In this document: in pieces, positions 5,941 through 12,370 of the stretch
Layout: every line of letters starts with the position of its first letter
Numbering within the stretch: the first letter of the stretch is position 1
Assembly: GCA_027592105.1 (NCBI GenBank)
Contig: JAQCLA010000050.1
Location: 1 to 12,370 of the forward strand
Length of the DNA: 12,370 nucleotides
Source: Pseudomonadota bacterium
Lineage (GTDB): Bacteria > Pseudomonadota > Alphaproteobacteria > Rhodobacterales > Rhodobacteraceae
Direction: 5' to 3'
The notes under the pieces: generated by a model
Database searches by the model: none
The model's input: the letters and a program-made list of their open reading frames with translations, nothing else
What the model was told of the DNA's origin: nothing
Position numbers and translations under genes: made by a program

Positions 5941-7245
5941 ATGGCAGACCTTTCCAGCGATTTCCTGGGCATCAAATCGCCCAATCCGTTTTGGCTCGCC
6001 TCCGCGCCGCCGACCGACAAAGCCTATAACGTCGTCCGCGCCTTCGAGGCGGGCTGGGGTGGCGTGGTGTGGAAGACCTTGGGTGAGGCAGGCCCGCCCA
6101 TCGTCAATGTCAACGGCCCGCGCTACGGCGCGATCTGGGGCGCCGATCGGCGGTTGTTGGGTCTGAACAATATCGAGTTGATCACCGACCGCCCGCTCGA
6201 GGTGAACCTGCGCGAGATCAAGCAGGTCAAGCGCGACTGGCCCGACCGCGCGATGATCGTCTCGCTCATGGTGCCGTGCGAGGAACAAGCGTGGAAAGCG
6301 ATCTTGCCGCTGGTGGAGGAGACTGGCGCGGACGGGATCGAGCTGAACTTCGGCTGCCCGCATGGGATGAGCGAGCGCGGCATGGGTGCGGCCGTGGGCC
6401 AAGTGCCGGAATATATCGAGATGGTGGCGCGCTGGTGCAAGCAAAACACCCGCATGCCCGTGATCGTGAAGCTGACCCCCAACATCACCGATATCCGCTA
6501 TCCGGCGCGCGCGGCGAAGAAGGGCGGGGCGGATGCCGTGAGCCTGATCAACACGATCTCCTCGATCATCGGTGTCGACCTTGATGATTTCAGCCCGCAG
6601 CCCTCGATCGACGGCAAGGGCAGTCATGGTGGCTACTGCGGCCCGGCGGTCAAGCCCATCGCGCTTAACATGGTGGCCGAGATCGCGCGCGACGCCGAGA
6701 CCCGCGGCATGCCCATTTCGGGCATCGGGGGTGTCACCACATGGCGCGACGCGGCCGAATTTCTGGCCCTTGGGGCAGGCAATGTGCAGGTTTGCACGGC
6801 GGCCATGACCTATGGGTTCAAGATCGTGCAAGAGATGATCTCGGGGCTGTCGCAATATCTGGATCATCACGATATGGCGCTTTCCGATCTGATCGGGCGC
6901 GCGGTGCCCAATGTCACGGATTGGCAGTATCTCAACCTCAACTACGTCACCAAGGCGCGGATCGACCAAGATGCCTGCATCAAATGCGGGCGCTGCTATG
7001 CCGCCTGCGAGGATACCAGCCATCAGGCGATTTCGATGTCGCCCGAGCGTGTCTTCGAGGTGATGGATGATGAATGCGTGGCCTGCAATCTTTGCGTCAA
7101 TGTCTGCCCGGTGGACAATTGCATCACGATGGAGCGCATGCCCGCAGGCGCCGTCGACCTACGCACGGGGGCCGTTGTGACCGATGTGCCAGCCGATTGG
7201 ACGACCCATCCCAATAACCCGGCCGCACGCACAGCCGCCGAGTAA
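5941..7245 (+). CDS. preA: NAD-dependent dihydropyrimidine dehydrogenase, PreA subunit
   Basis: PreA is the catalytic half of dihydropyrimidine dehydrogenase: it reduces uracil or thymine to the 5,6-dihydro form using electrons from PreT. The 434-residue protein has an FMN-binding TIM barrel related to dihydroorotate dehydrogenase (about 1-315) and a C-terminal ferredoxin domain. The active-site segment NFGCPHGM carries C139, which matches the catalytic Cys671 of pig DPD as I recall it; the substrate-binding N136 and N204-T205 are also present. The ferredoxin part has C346, C349, C352, C356 and C379, C382, C385, C389 for two [4Fe-4S] clusters. The ATG is preceded by AAAAGGGAGA. It is the last gene of the preTA pair and converges with the rutR-like gene. 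Complete and intact. Confidence 0.97.
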   Translation: MADLSSDFLGIKSPNPFWLASAPPTDKAYNVVRAFEAGWGGVVWKTLGEAGPPIVNVNGPRYGAIWGADRRLLGLNNIELITDRPLEVNLREIKQVKRDWPDRAMIVSLMVPCEEQAWKAILPLVEETGADGIELNFGCPHGMSERGMGAAVGQVPEYIEMVARWCKQNTRMPVIVKLTPNITDIRYPARAAKKGGADAVSLINTISSIIGVDLDDFSPQPSIDGKGSHGGYCGPAVKPIALNMVAEIARDAETRGMPISGIGGVTTWRDAAEFLALGAGNVQVCTAAMTYGFKIVQEMISGLSQYLDHHDMALSDLIGRAVPNVTDWQYLNLNYVTKARIDQDACIKCGRCYAACEDTSHQAISMSPERVFEVMDDECVACNLCVNVCPVDNCITMERMPAGAVDLRTGAVVTDVPADWTTHPNNPAARTAAE

Positions 7246-7282
7246 CGCAACCTACCGCGCGCGGATCGCGCGGATCAAAGGC

Positions 7283-7328
7283 GAGGGGGGCTGTCTGCCC
7301 CCCTCACGCTCCCCCCGAGAGTATTTTT
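7283..7328. terminator. Terminator between preA and rutR, with family-typical tail
   Basis: A perfect 9-bp stem, GAGGGGGGC (7283-7291) and GCCCCCCTC (7297-7305), closes the 5-base loop TGTCT. It is followed by a second C-run (7311-7316) and then TATTTTT (7322-7328). The T-run lies 18 bases beyond the stem, farther than in a classical terminator, but the position between two converging genes fits transcription stop. The tail CCCGAGAGTATTTTTGAAGC resembles a recurring intergenic element that I recall from many Rhodobacteraceae genomes. Confidence 0.65.
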
Positions 7329-7341
7329 GAAGCAAAGATGG

Positions 7342-7953
7342 TCAGGGGGCCAAAAGCCGGGCGAACAGGGTGTCGAGAAAGCCTTCGGCCTCGGCCAAGG
7401 GATCGCGCGCAGGGCCAAGAACGGCACGGATCTGGACGTCGAAATCGGCGTAATGCTGCGTCAGCGCCCAGATCGAAAAGATCAGGTGATGCGGGTCGAC
7501 ATCGGCGATGCGCCCCGCTTTGGACCAGCCCGCGATAATGGCGGATTTTTCATCGACGAGGGCCTTGAGATCGGTGGCAAGGGCCGTTTGCATGCGCGGT
7601 GCACCTTGGACGATTTCATTGGCGAAAAGGCGCGATTGGCGCGGGTAGTCACGGCTGAGTTCAAGTTTGCGGCGCACATAGGCGCGCAGTTCCGCGATCG
7701 GGTCGCCATCGGCATCGAGATCGCGCAGCGGATCGAGCCATGTATCCATCAGCTGGCTCAACAGCGTGACATGGATCGCTTCCTTGGAGGGGAAGTAATA
7801 GAGCAGGTTCGGCTTGGACAGCCCGGCTTGCGCCGCGATCATGTCGAGGGTGGCGCCACGAAAGCCATGTTGCGCGAAGACCTCGAGCGCGGCATCGAGG
7901 ATGGTTTCGCGGTTCTTTTGTTGAATACGCGTGCGTGGCTGCTGCAATCCCAT
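7342..7953 (-). CDS. rutR: TetR-family regulator of pyrimidine catabolism, RutR-like
   Basis: The 203-residue protein has an N-terminal TetR helix-turn-helix (about 15-60) with FRGATLDMIAAQAGLSKPNLLYYFPSKEA (31-59), which closely follows E. coli RutR. The C-terminal ligand domain also follows RutR, with LELSRDYPRQSRLF (97-110), DLKALVDEKSAIIAGW (128-143) and IWALTQHYADF (161-171). The tryptophans W72 and W162 appear to match those of the RutR uracil pocket. RutR represses until uracil or thymine binds, so here it most likely represses preTA and the aminotransferase operon. The ATG at 7953 was chosen because RutR similarity begins there and an AAGG lies 12 bases upstream; the frame stays open to 8043, but that extension has no RutR-like sequence. 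Whether it also controls itself cannot be told. Confidence 0.9.
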   Translation of the reverse strand: MGLQQPRTRIQQKNRETILDAALEVFAQHGFRGATLDMIAAQAGLSKPNLLYYFPSKEAIHVTLLSQLMDTWLDPLRDLDADGDPIAELRAYVRRKLELSRDYPRQSRLFANEIVQGAPRMQTALATDLKALVDEKSAIIAGWSKAGRIADVDPHHLIFSIWALTQHYADFDVQIRAVLGPARDPLAEAEGFLDTLFARLLAP

Positions 7954-8005
7954 GCTGCTATCTGACCTTGCACCGCTATGCGGCACAAGCCTTGTTTCAT
8001 CATCT

Positions 8006-8030
8006 GCCCAGCAACTGGGCTGTGCTGGGC
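8006..8030 (-). other. Inverted repeat in the rutR leader
   Basis: GCCCAGCA (8006-8013) and TGCTGGGC (8023-8030) are perfect 8-base arms around 9 bases. The left arm can instead pair with CTGGGC (8015-8020) in a tight 6-bp stem, so two structures compete. It lies 53-77 bases upstream of the rutR start, in what would be its 5' leader. It may be structural noise or a regulatory stem. Confidence 0.35.
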
Positions 8031-8091
8031 AATCATGCATCATTTGCCTTGTCTTTATGCGCGCGCTCGCCGAGAATTTCGCGTCGGGTTG

Positions 8092-8119
8092 TTGACTGGC
8101 ACTGCGTCTCTGCTAGCGT
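8092..8119 (+). promoter_or_regulatory. Candidate promoter of the aminotransferase operon
   Basis: TTGACT (8092-8097, 5 of 6 matches to the -35 consensus) and TAGCGT (8114-8119, keeping the outer T, A and T of the -10) are 16 bases apart. Transcription would start near 8126, inside the RutR-type palindrome at 8124-8139. This arrangement supports both calls, because a bound repressor would block initiation. Confidence 0.55.
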
Positions 8120-8123
8120 CCGA

Positions 8124-8139
8124 TTGACCATTTGGTCAA
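8124..8139. promoter_or_regulatory. RutR operator, perfect palindrome
   Basis: TTGACCATTTGGTCAA is a perfect 7-2-7 palindrome, identical at all 14 specified positions to the RutR consensus known from E. coli (TTGACCA-NN-TGGTCAA). It lies 57 bases before the aminotransferase start, over the predicted transcription start, in the intergenic region shared with the divergent rutR-like gene. The match of a RutR-like protein with an exact RutR site gives strong mutual support. It may also control rutR, whose start is about 170 bases away. Confidence 0.85.
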
Positions 8140-8196
8140 AAACCAACAATCGGTTCGGCGGCGCGCGACCGGACCGGCAAAATAGGGAATACCGCT

Positions 8197-9528
8197 ATGG
8201 CGCTTGACCGTTCCAACCCCGTGCCGAATGATCTGTCCGCGTTTTGGATGCCCTTCACCGCGAACCGCCAGTTCAAAAAGGCGCCGCGTATGTTGGTTTC
8301 GGCCGACAGAATGCATTACCGCACCGCCGATGGGCGTGAGGTGCTGGACGGTGTGGCGGGGCTGTGGTGCTGCAACGCGGGCCACAACCGCCCCAAGATC
8401 GTCGAGGCGATCCGCCAACAGGCGGGTGAGTTGGACTATGCGCCTGCGTTCCAGATGGGCCATCCCAAGGCGTTCGAGCTGGCCAACCGGCTGCGCGACA
8501 TGGCGCCAACCGCAATGGAGCATGTGTTTTTCACCAATTCCGGCTCTGAGGCGGTCGAGACCGCGCTGAAAATCGCCATCGCCTACCAGCGCGCCATCGG
8601 CCAAGGCACGCGGACCCGGCTGATCGGGCGCGAGCGCGGCTATCACGGGGTCAATTTCGGCGGCATTTCCGTGGGCGGGATCGTCAATAACCGCAAGTTC
8701 TTCGGCACGCTTCTGAACGGTGTCGACCATCTGCCCCATACGCATCAACCCGCCAAGAACGCCTTTAGCCGGGGTGAGCCCGAGCATGGCGCGGATCTGG
8801 CCGATGAGTTGGAGCGCATCGTGGCGCTGCATGGTCCCGAAACCGTGGCCGCCGTGATCGTGGAGCCGGTGGCGGGGTCGACCGGCGTTTTGATTCCGCC
8901 CAAGGGCTATCTCAAGCGGTTGCGCGAACTCACGCGCAAGCATGGCATCTTGCTGATTTTCGATGAGGTGATCACGGGCTTTGGCCGTTTGGGTGCGCCC
9001 TTTGCCGCCGATTATTTCGACGTCATGCCCGACATGATCACCTGCGCCAAGGGGCTGACCAATGGCGTGATCCCGATGGGGGCGGTTCTGGCCACCAAGG
9101 AGATCCACGATGCCTTCATGAACGGCCCCGAGCATGTGATCGAGCTGTTCCACGGCTATACCTATTCGGGCAACCCCATCGCCTCGGCCGCCGGTCTGGC
9201 GACGCTGGAGACCTATCGCGAGGAGGGGCTTTTCGAGCGCGCCGCTGAGATCGCACCCTATTGGGAGGAGGCTGTCCATAGCTTGAAGGGGCTGCCGCAT
9301 GTGATCGACATCCGCAACCTTGGCCTGATCGCCGGGGTGGAGTTGGAACCCATTGCGGGCGAGCCGACCAAGCGGGCCTTCAGCGCCTTTCTCGATGCCT
9401 ATGAGAACAATGTGATGATCCGCACCACGGGCGACATCATCGCCATGTCGCCGCCCCTGATCATCGAGAAATCCCATATCGACACGCTGATCGGAACCGT
9501 GGCGGATGTTCTTAAACGTATACATTAA
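8197..9528 (+). CDS. Omega-amino acid (beta-alanine):pyruvate aminotransferase
   Basis: This class III PLP-dependent aminotransferase (443 residues) most resembles the beta-alanine:pyruvate transaminase of Pseudomonas. Shared segments are FWMPFTANRQF (16-26), LWCCNAGH, FFTNSGSEA (111-119), GRERGYHGVNFGGISVGG (144-161), HLPHT, IFDEVITGFGR (254-264) and GYTYSGNPIA. K285 in CAKGLTNGVIPMGA forms the Schiff base with PLP, and D256 holds the pyridine nitrogen. In this locus it most likely takes beta-alanine (from uracil) or 3-aminoisobutyrate (from thymine) to malonic or methylmalonic semialdehyde, giving alanine. The ATG follows AGGG at 8184-8187. It is first in an operon with the M20 amidohydrolase, lipoprotein and hydA, behind the RutR site. 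Exact substrate range is inferred from context. Confidence 0.92.
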   Translation: MALDRSNPVPNDLSAFWMPFTANRQFKKAPRMLVSADRMHYRTADGREVLDGVAGLWCCNAGHNRPKIVEAIRQQAGELDYAPAFQMGHPKAFELANRLRDMAPTAMEHVFFTNSGSEAVETALKIAIAYQRAIGQGTRTRLIGRERGYHGVNFGGISVGGIVNNRKFFGTLLNGVDHLPHTHQPAKNAFSRGEPEHGADLADELERIVALHGPETVAAVIVEPVAGSTGVLIPPKGYLKRLRELTRKHGILLIFDEVITGFGRLGAPFAADYFDVMPDMITCAKGLTNGVIPMGAVLATKEIHDAFMNGPEHVIELFHGYTYSGNPIASAAGLATLETYREEGLFERAAEIAPYWEEAVHSLKGLPHVIDIRNLGLIAGVELEPIAGEPTKRAFSAFLDAYENNVMIRTTGDIIAMSPPLIIEKSHIDTLIGTVADVLKRIH

Positions 9529-9566
9529 CATCGACGCTTAATATCCCAATACGAAAGGTAAAAACT

Positions 9567-10817
9567 ATGGCCGCGCCCGGCGAGAATATGACGATCAATG
9601 GCGAGCGGCTATGGGATGCGCTCATGGAAATGGCCAAGATCGGGCCGGGCGTGGCGGGCGGCAACAACCGCCAAACCCTAACCGATGAGGATGCGGCGGG
9701 CCGCGCGCTTTTCCAAAGCTGGTGCGAGGCGGCGGGTTGCACCATGGGCCTTGACGAGATGGGCAATATGTTTGCCCGGCGCGAAGGCACCGACCCAGAT
9801 GCGGCGCCTGTCTATATGGGAAGCCACCTCGACACCCAGCCGACGGGCGGCAAATATGACGGGGTACTTGGCGTGTTGGGCGGGCTGGAGGTGATCCGTA
9901 CGCTCAACGATCTGGGTATTAAGACGAAGCACCCCATCGTCGTCGTGAACTGGACCAATGAGGAGGGGACACGCTTTGCCCCGGCGATGCTTGCCTCGGG
10001 TGTATTTGCGGGGCGGCATACGCAGGATTGGGCTTACGCGCGGGTCGATGCGCAGGGCAAGCGCTTTGGCGATGAGCTGGAACGGATCGGCTGGAAGGGC
10101 ACGGAGAAGGTCGGCGCGCGCAAGATGCACGCCATGTTCGAGTTGCATATCGAACAAGGCCCGATCCTCGAGGCCGAGGGGGTCGAGATCGGCGTTGTGA
10201 CCCATGGTCAAGGCCTGCGCTGGGTTGAATGCACGATCACTGGCGTCGAAAGCCACACAGGCTCGACCCCCATGGCGATGCGGCGCAATGCGGGCCGCGG
10301 TCTGGCGCTGATCACCGAATTGGTCCACGAGATCGCGATGGCCCAGCAACCGGGGGCAGTGGGCGCGATCGGCCATGTCGATGTCTACCCCAATTCGCGC
10401 AACATCATCCCGGGCAAGGTGGTCTGCACCGTCGATTTCCGCAGCCATATCTTGGACAAGCTCAATGGCATGGTGGATGCGTTGATGGCGCGCGCGCCTG
10501 CGCTTTGCGCTGAGATCGGGGTGGAATTCTCGGCCCAGATCGTGGGCCAGTTCGACCCACCCGCCTTTGACCCCGATTGCGTGGGTGCCATTCGCGATGC
10601 CGCCGACAGGCTGGGCTATAGCCATATGGATATCGTCTCGGGCGCGGGCCATGATGCCTGCTGGATCAATGATGTGGCCCCCACAGCGATGGTCATGTGC
10701 CCCTGTGTCGGCGGGCTGAGCCATAATGAGGCCGAAGAGATCAGCCCCGCATGGGCGGCGGCTGGGACGAATGTGTTGTTTCATGCCGTCGTGGCGACCG
10801 CAGAGATTGTTGAATGA
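9567..10817 (+). CDS. M20-family amidohydrolase, probable beta-ureidopropionase
   Basis: The 416-residue protein belongs to the M20/M28 metal-dependent amidohydrolases that include N-carbamoyl-L-amino acid hydrolase, allantoate amidohydrolase and bacterial or fungal beta-ureidopropionase. The two-metal site is intact: H87 and D89 in GSHLDTQPTGG, D98, E132-E133 in WTNEEGTRF, H194 in FELHIEQGP and H386 in LSHNEAEE. H230 of SHTGSTPM and the GAGHDA loop (359-364) are also present. Its place between the aminotransferase and hydA indicates hydrolysis of N-carbamoyl-beta-alanine to beta-alanine, CO2 and ammonia, the third pathway step. AAAGG is 8 bases before the ATG at 9567; an in-frame ATG at 9588 is a less likely start. 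Its stop overlaps the next gene (ATGA). Hydantoin or allantoate derivatives remain possible substrates. Confidence 0.9.
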   Translation: MAAPGENMTINGERLWDALMEMAKIGPGVAGGNNRQTLTDEDAAGRALFQSWCEAAGCTMGLDEMGNMFARREGTDPDAAPVYMGSHLDTQPTGGKYDGVLGVLGGLEVIRTLNDLGIKTKHPIVVVNWTNEEGTRFAPAMLASGVFAGRHTQDWAYARVDAQGKRFGDELERIGWKGTEKVGARKMHAMFELHIEQGPILEAEGVEIGVVTHGQGLRWVECTITGVESHTGSTPMAMRRNAGRGLALITELVHEIAMAQQPGAVGAIGHVDVYPNSRNIIPGKVVCTVDFRSHILDKLNGMVDALMARAPALCAEIGVEFSAQIVGQFDPPAFDPDCVGAIRDAADRLGYSHMDIVSGAGHDACWINDVAPTAMVMCPCVGGLSHNEAEEISPAWAAAGTNVLFHAVVATAEIVE

Positions 10818-11071
10818 GATGTGTTTACGGCTTGGCGCTTGCCATGGTTTTAGCCCTCTCGGCCTGTGTGGCGACGACGCCCGAGGGCGAAACCGAACTG
10901 GTCAGCGAACAGGTGCGCGAACTGGCGGCACCGGGCCAAGATTTGACGCAAGTCCGCCTCGAGAGCGATGGCTGCTATTGGTACCGCTACAACGGGCCGG
11001 TGGAGACGACCTTTTTGCCACTTCTGACGCGCGATGACCGCATGATTTGTGTGCGCGCGCCTGCGAGCTGA
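10814..11071 (+). CDS. Small lipoprotein of unknown function
   Basis: I do not recognise a named family for this 85-residue protein. It has a short lipoprotein signal peptide with a lipobox ending LSAC, so C18 would be lipidated and the mature protein, about 68 residues, would sit in the envelope; the residues after the Cys (VATT) do not include Asp at +2, which favours the outer membrane by the E. coli rule. The mature part has an acidic, polar stretch (24-52) and then GCYWYRYNGPVETTFLPL (53-70) and RMICVR, with C54 and C79 able to form a disulfide. It starts in an ATGA overlap with the amidohydrolase stop and ends 26 bases before hydA, so it is part of the pyrimidine operon. I recall similar small proteins in related genomes but no function. 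Confidence 0.82.
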   Translation: MRCVYGLALAMVLALSACVATTPEGETELVSEQVRELAAPGQDLTQVRLESDGCYWYRYNGPVETTFLPLLTRDDRMICVRAPAS

Positions 11072-11097
11072 TCGAAACACAACCGGGGGAAGACGCG

Positions 11098-12370
11098 ATG
11101 AGCACTGTGATCAAAGGCGGAACGATCGTGACGGCCGATCTGAGCTATGCCGCCGATCTGCGGATCGAAGCGGGCCGGATCACCGAAATCGGCCCCGACC
11201 TCAAGGGCGACACGGTGCTGGATGCCACGGGCTGTTACGTCATGCCGGGTGGGATCGATCCGCACACGCATTTGGAAATGCCCTTTATGGGCACCTATTC
11301 CGCCGATGATTTTGAAAGCGGCACGCGCGCGGCGCTGTCGGGCGGGACCACGATGGTGATCGACTTCGCCTTGCCCAGCCCCGGTCAGGGGCTGATCGAT
11401 GCCCTCAAGATGTGGGACAACAAGGCGGGTCGGGCCAATTGCGATTATTCCTACCACATGGCCGTGACATGGTGGGGTGAGCAGGTTTTCAACGAGATGC
11501 AGACCGTGATTCAAGATCGCGGGATCAACACCTTCAAGCATTTCATGGCCTATAAGGGCGCGCTCATGGTCAATGACGATGAGTTGTTCGCCTCGTTCAA
11601 CCGTCTGGCGGAACTGGGCGGCATCGCCATGGTCCATGCCGAAAATGGCGATGTGGTGGCCGAGTTGACCGCGAAACTGCTGGCCCAAGGCAATACCGGC
11701 CCCGAGGCGCATGCCTATTCGCGCCCTGCGCAGGTCGAGGGGGAGGCCACGAACCGCGCCATCATGATCGCCGACATGGCGGGCGTGCCGCTTTACGTCG
11801 TCCATGTCTCGTCCGAGGATGCGCATGAGGCGATCCGGCGCGCGCGGTCCTTGGGCAAGCGCGTGTGGGGCGAGCCGCTGATCCAGCATCTGACGCTTGA
11901 TGAAAGCGAGTATTTCCACCCCGATTGGGACCACGCCGCGCGCCGCGTGATGTCGCCCCCTTTCCGCGACAAGAAGCATCAAGATAGTCTTTGGGCGGGC
12001 CTGATGTCGGGGTCGCTCTCGGTTGTGGCGACGGATCACTGCGCCTTTACCACGGAACAAAAACGCTTTGGCATCGGTGATTTCTCCAAGATCCCCAACG
12101 GCACTGGGGGGCTTGAGGATCGCATGCCGATGCTCTGGACGCATGGGGTCGCCACGGGTCGCATCACGCCCAACGAATTCGTGGCGATCACCTCGACCAA
12201 CATCGCCAAGATCTTGAATTGCTATCCGAAAAAGGGTGCCATCCTTGTGGGCGCGGATGCCGATGTCGTGGTTTGGGACCCGACTAAGGAAAAGACCATC
12301 GCCGCCAAGACGCAGCAATCGGCCATCGATTACAACGTCTTTGAGGGCCACAAGGTCAAGGGCCTGCCGC
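11098..12370 (+). CDS. hydA: Dihydropyrimidinase (partial, runs off the window)
   Basis: HydA hydrolyses dihydrouracil or dihydrothymine to the N-carbamoyl-beta-amino acid, the second step of the reductive pathway. 424 codons are visible; the family is about 480 residues, so roughly 60 C-terminal residues lie beyond the window. The two-metal centre of the cyclic amidohydrolases is complete: H56 and H58 in GIDPHTHLEMPF, the carboxylated lysine K147 in FKHFMAYKG, H180 in VHAENGD, H236 in YVVHVSSEDA and D313 in ATDHCAF. Spacing follows bacterial D-hydantoinases, with numbering two or three lower. The substrate tyrosine of the FMAYKG loop (Y152) is present. GGGGA at 11086-11090 is 7 bases before the ATG. 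The pairing with preTA and the amidohydrolase favours dihydropyrimidinase over a hydantoinase role. Confidence 0.96.
   Translation, partial: MSTVIKGGTIVTADLSYAADLRIEAGRITEIGPDLKGDTVLDATGCYVMPGGIDPHTHLEMPFMGTYSADDFESGTRAALSGGTTMVIDFALPSPGQGLIDALKMWDNKAGRANCDYSYHMAVTWWGEQVFNEMQTVIQDRGINTFKHFMAYKGALMVNDDELFASFNRLAELGGIAMVHAENGDVVAELTAKLLAQGNTGPEAHAYSRPAQVEGEATNRAIMIADMAGVPLYVVHVSSEDAHEAIRRARSLGKRVWGEPLIQHLTLDESEYFHPDWDHAARRVMSPPFRDKKHQDSLWAGLMSGSLSVVATDHCAFTTEQKRFGIGDFSKIPNGTGGLEDRMPMLWTHGVATGRITPNEFVAITSTNIAKILNCYPKKGAILVGADADVVVWDPTKEKTIAAKTQQSAIDYNVFEGHKVKGLP

Noticed and set aside
6976..7008. First PreA ferredoxin motif ends in Cys-Glu instead of Cys-Pro
   Set aside because: The mammalian enzyme also lacks Pro at this position as I recall it, and all four cysteines are present, so it is not a defect.
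7954..8043. N-terminal extension of the rutR-like gene to an upstream ATG at 8043
   Set aside because: RutR similarity begins at the ATG at 7953; the extra 30 residues resemble no TetR protein and contain the inverted repeat.
8113..9531. Long open frame on the - strand opposite the aminotransferase (472 codons)
   Set aside because: It is an antisense shadow of a GC-rich gene with strong third-position bias. Its translation is rich in His, Arg, Gly and Asp without domain motifs, while the + strand frame has full family motifs. The same applies to - strand frames at 5728-7023, 9678-10784 and 10987-12351, and to the + strand frame at 3066-3938 opposite accC.
1..12370. A defence, mobile or secondary-metabolite system
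   Set aside because: All genes of substantial length are recognised housekeeping or catabolic families. No transposase, integrase, toxin-antitoxin, repeat array or compositional island is visible.

Overview
The window looks like an ordinary chromosomal segment of a Rhodobacteraceae (Roseobacter/Rhodobacter group) alphaproteobacterium. Base composition is evenly GC-rich. The left half has a gene order I recall from that family: an NDUFA12-type complex I subunit, an MCE/MlaD protein, a DUF2155 protein, then aat, accC and accB on the opposite strand. The complex I accessory subunit itself also points to alphaproteobacteria. I see no tRNA, rRNA, CRISPR array, insertion sequence, prophage or foreign-looking stretch.

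Region 1 (66-1561, + strand) holds envelope and bioenergetics genes. The mlaD-like gene and the DUF2155 gene are translationally coupled by a GTGA overlap. Region 2 (1587-4241, - strand) is read accB, accC, aat: the biotin carrier and biotin carboxylase of acetyl-CoA carboxylase, followed by the N-end-rule enzyme leucyl/phenylalanyl-tRNA-protein transferase. A strong hairpin lies between accC and aat. Region 3 (4242-4553) is the divergent control region between accB and preT. It contains a candidate accB promoter lying inside an inverted repeat, and a RutR-like palindrome in an AT-rich patch before preT.

Region 4 (4554 to the window end) is a reductive pyrimidine degradation locus. PreT and PreA form an NAD(P)H-dependent dihydropyrimidine dehydrogenase (uracil/thymine to dihydropyrimidine). 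HydA (cut by the window end) opens the ring, an M20-family amidohydrolase releases beta-alanine, and an omega-amino-acid:pyruvate aminotransferase converts beta-alanine to malonic semialdehyde. Between preTA and the second group lies a convergent TetR-family gene that closely resembles E. coli RutR. A perfect 7-2-7 palindrome identical to the E. coli RutR consensus covers the likely start site of the aminotransferase operon. A small, unrecognised lipoprotein gene sits inside this operon, overlapping the upstream gene by ATGA.

I find no wholly new system. The most notable points are the RutR-type regulator and operator attached to the reductive pathway rather than the oxidative Rut pathway it controls in E. 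coli, the embedded lipoprotein, a perfect 10-2-10 palindrome between preT and preA, and the inverted repeat over the accB promoter.
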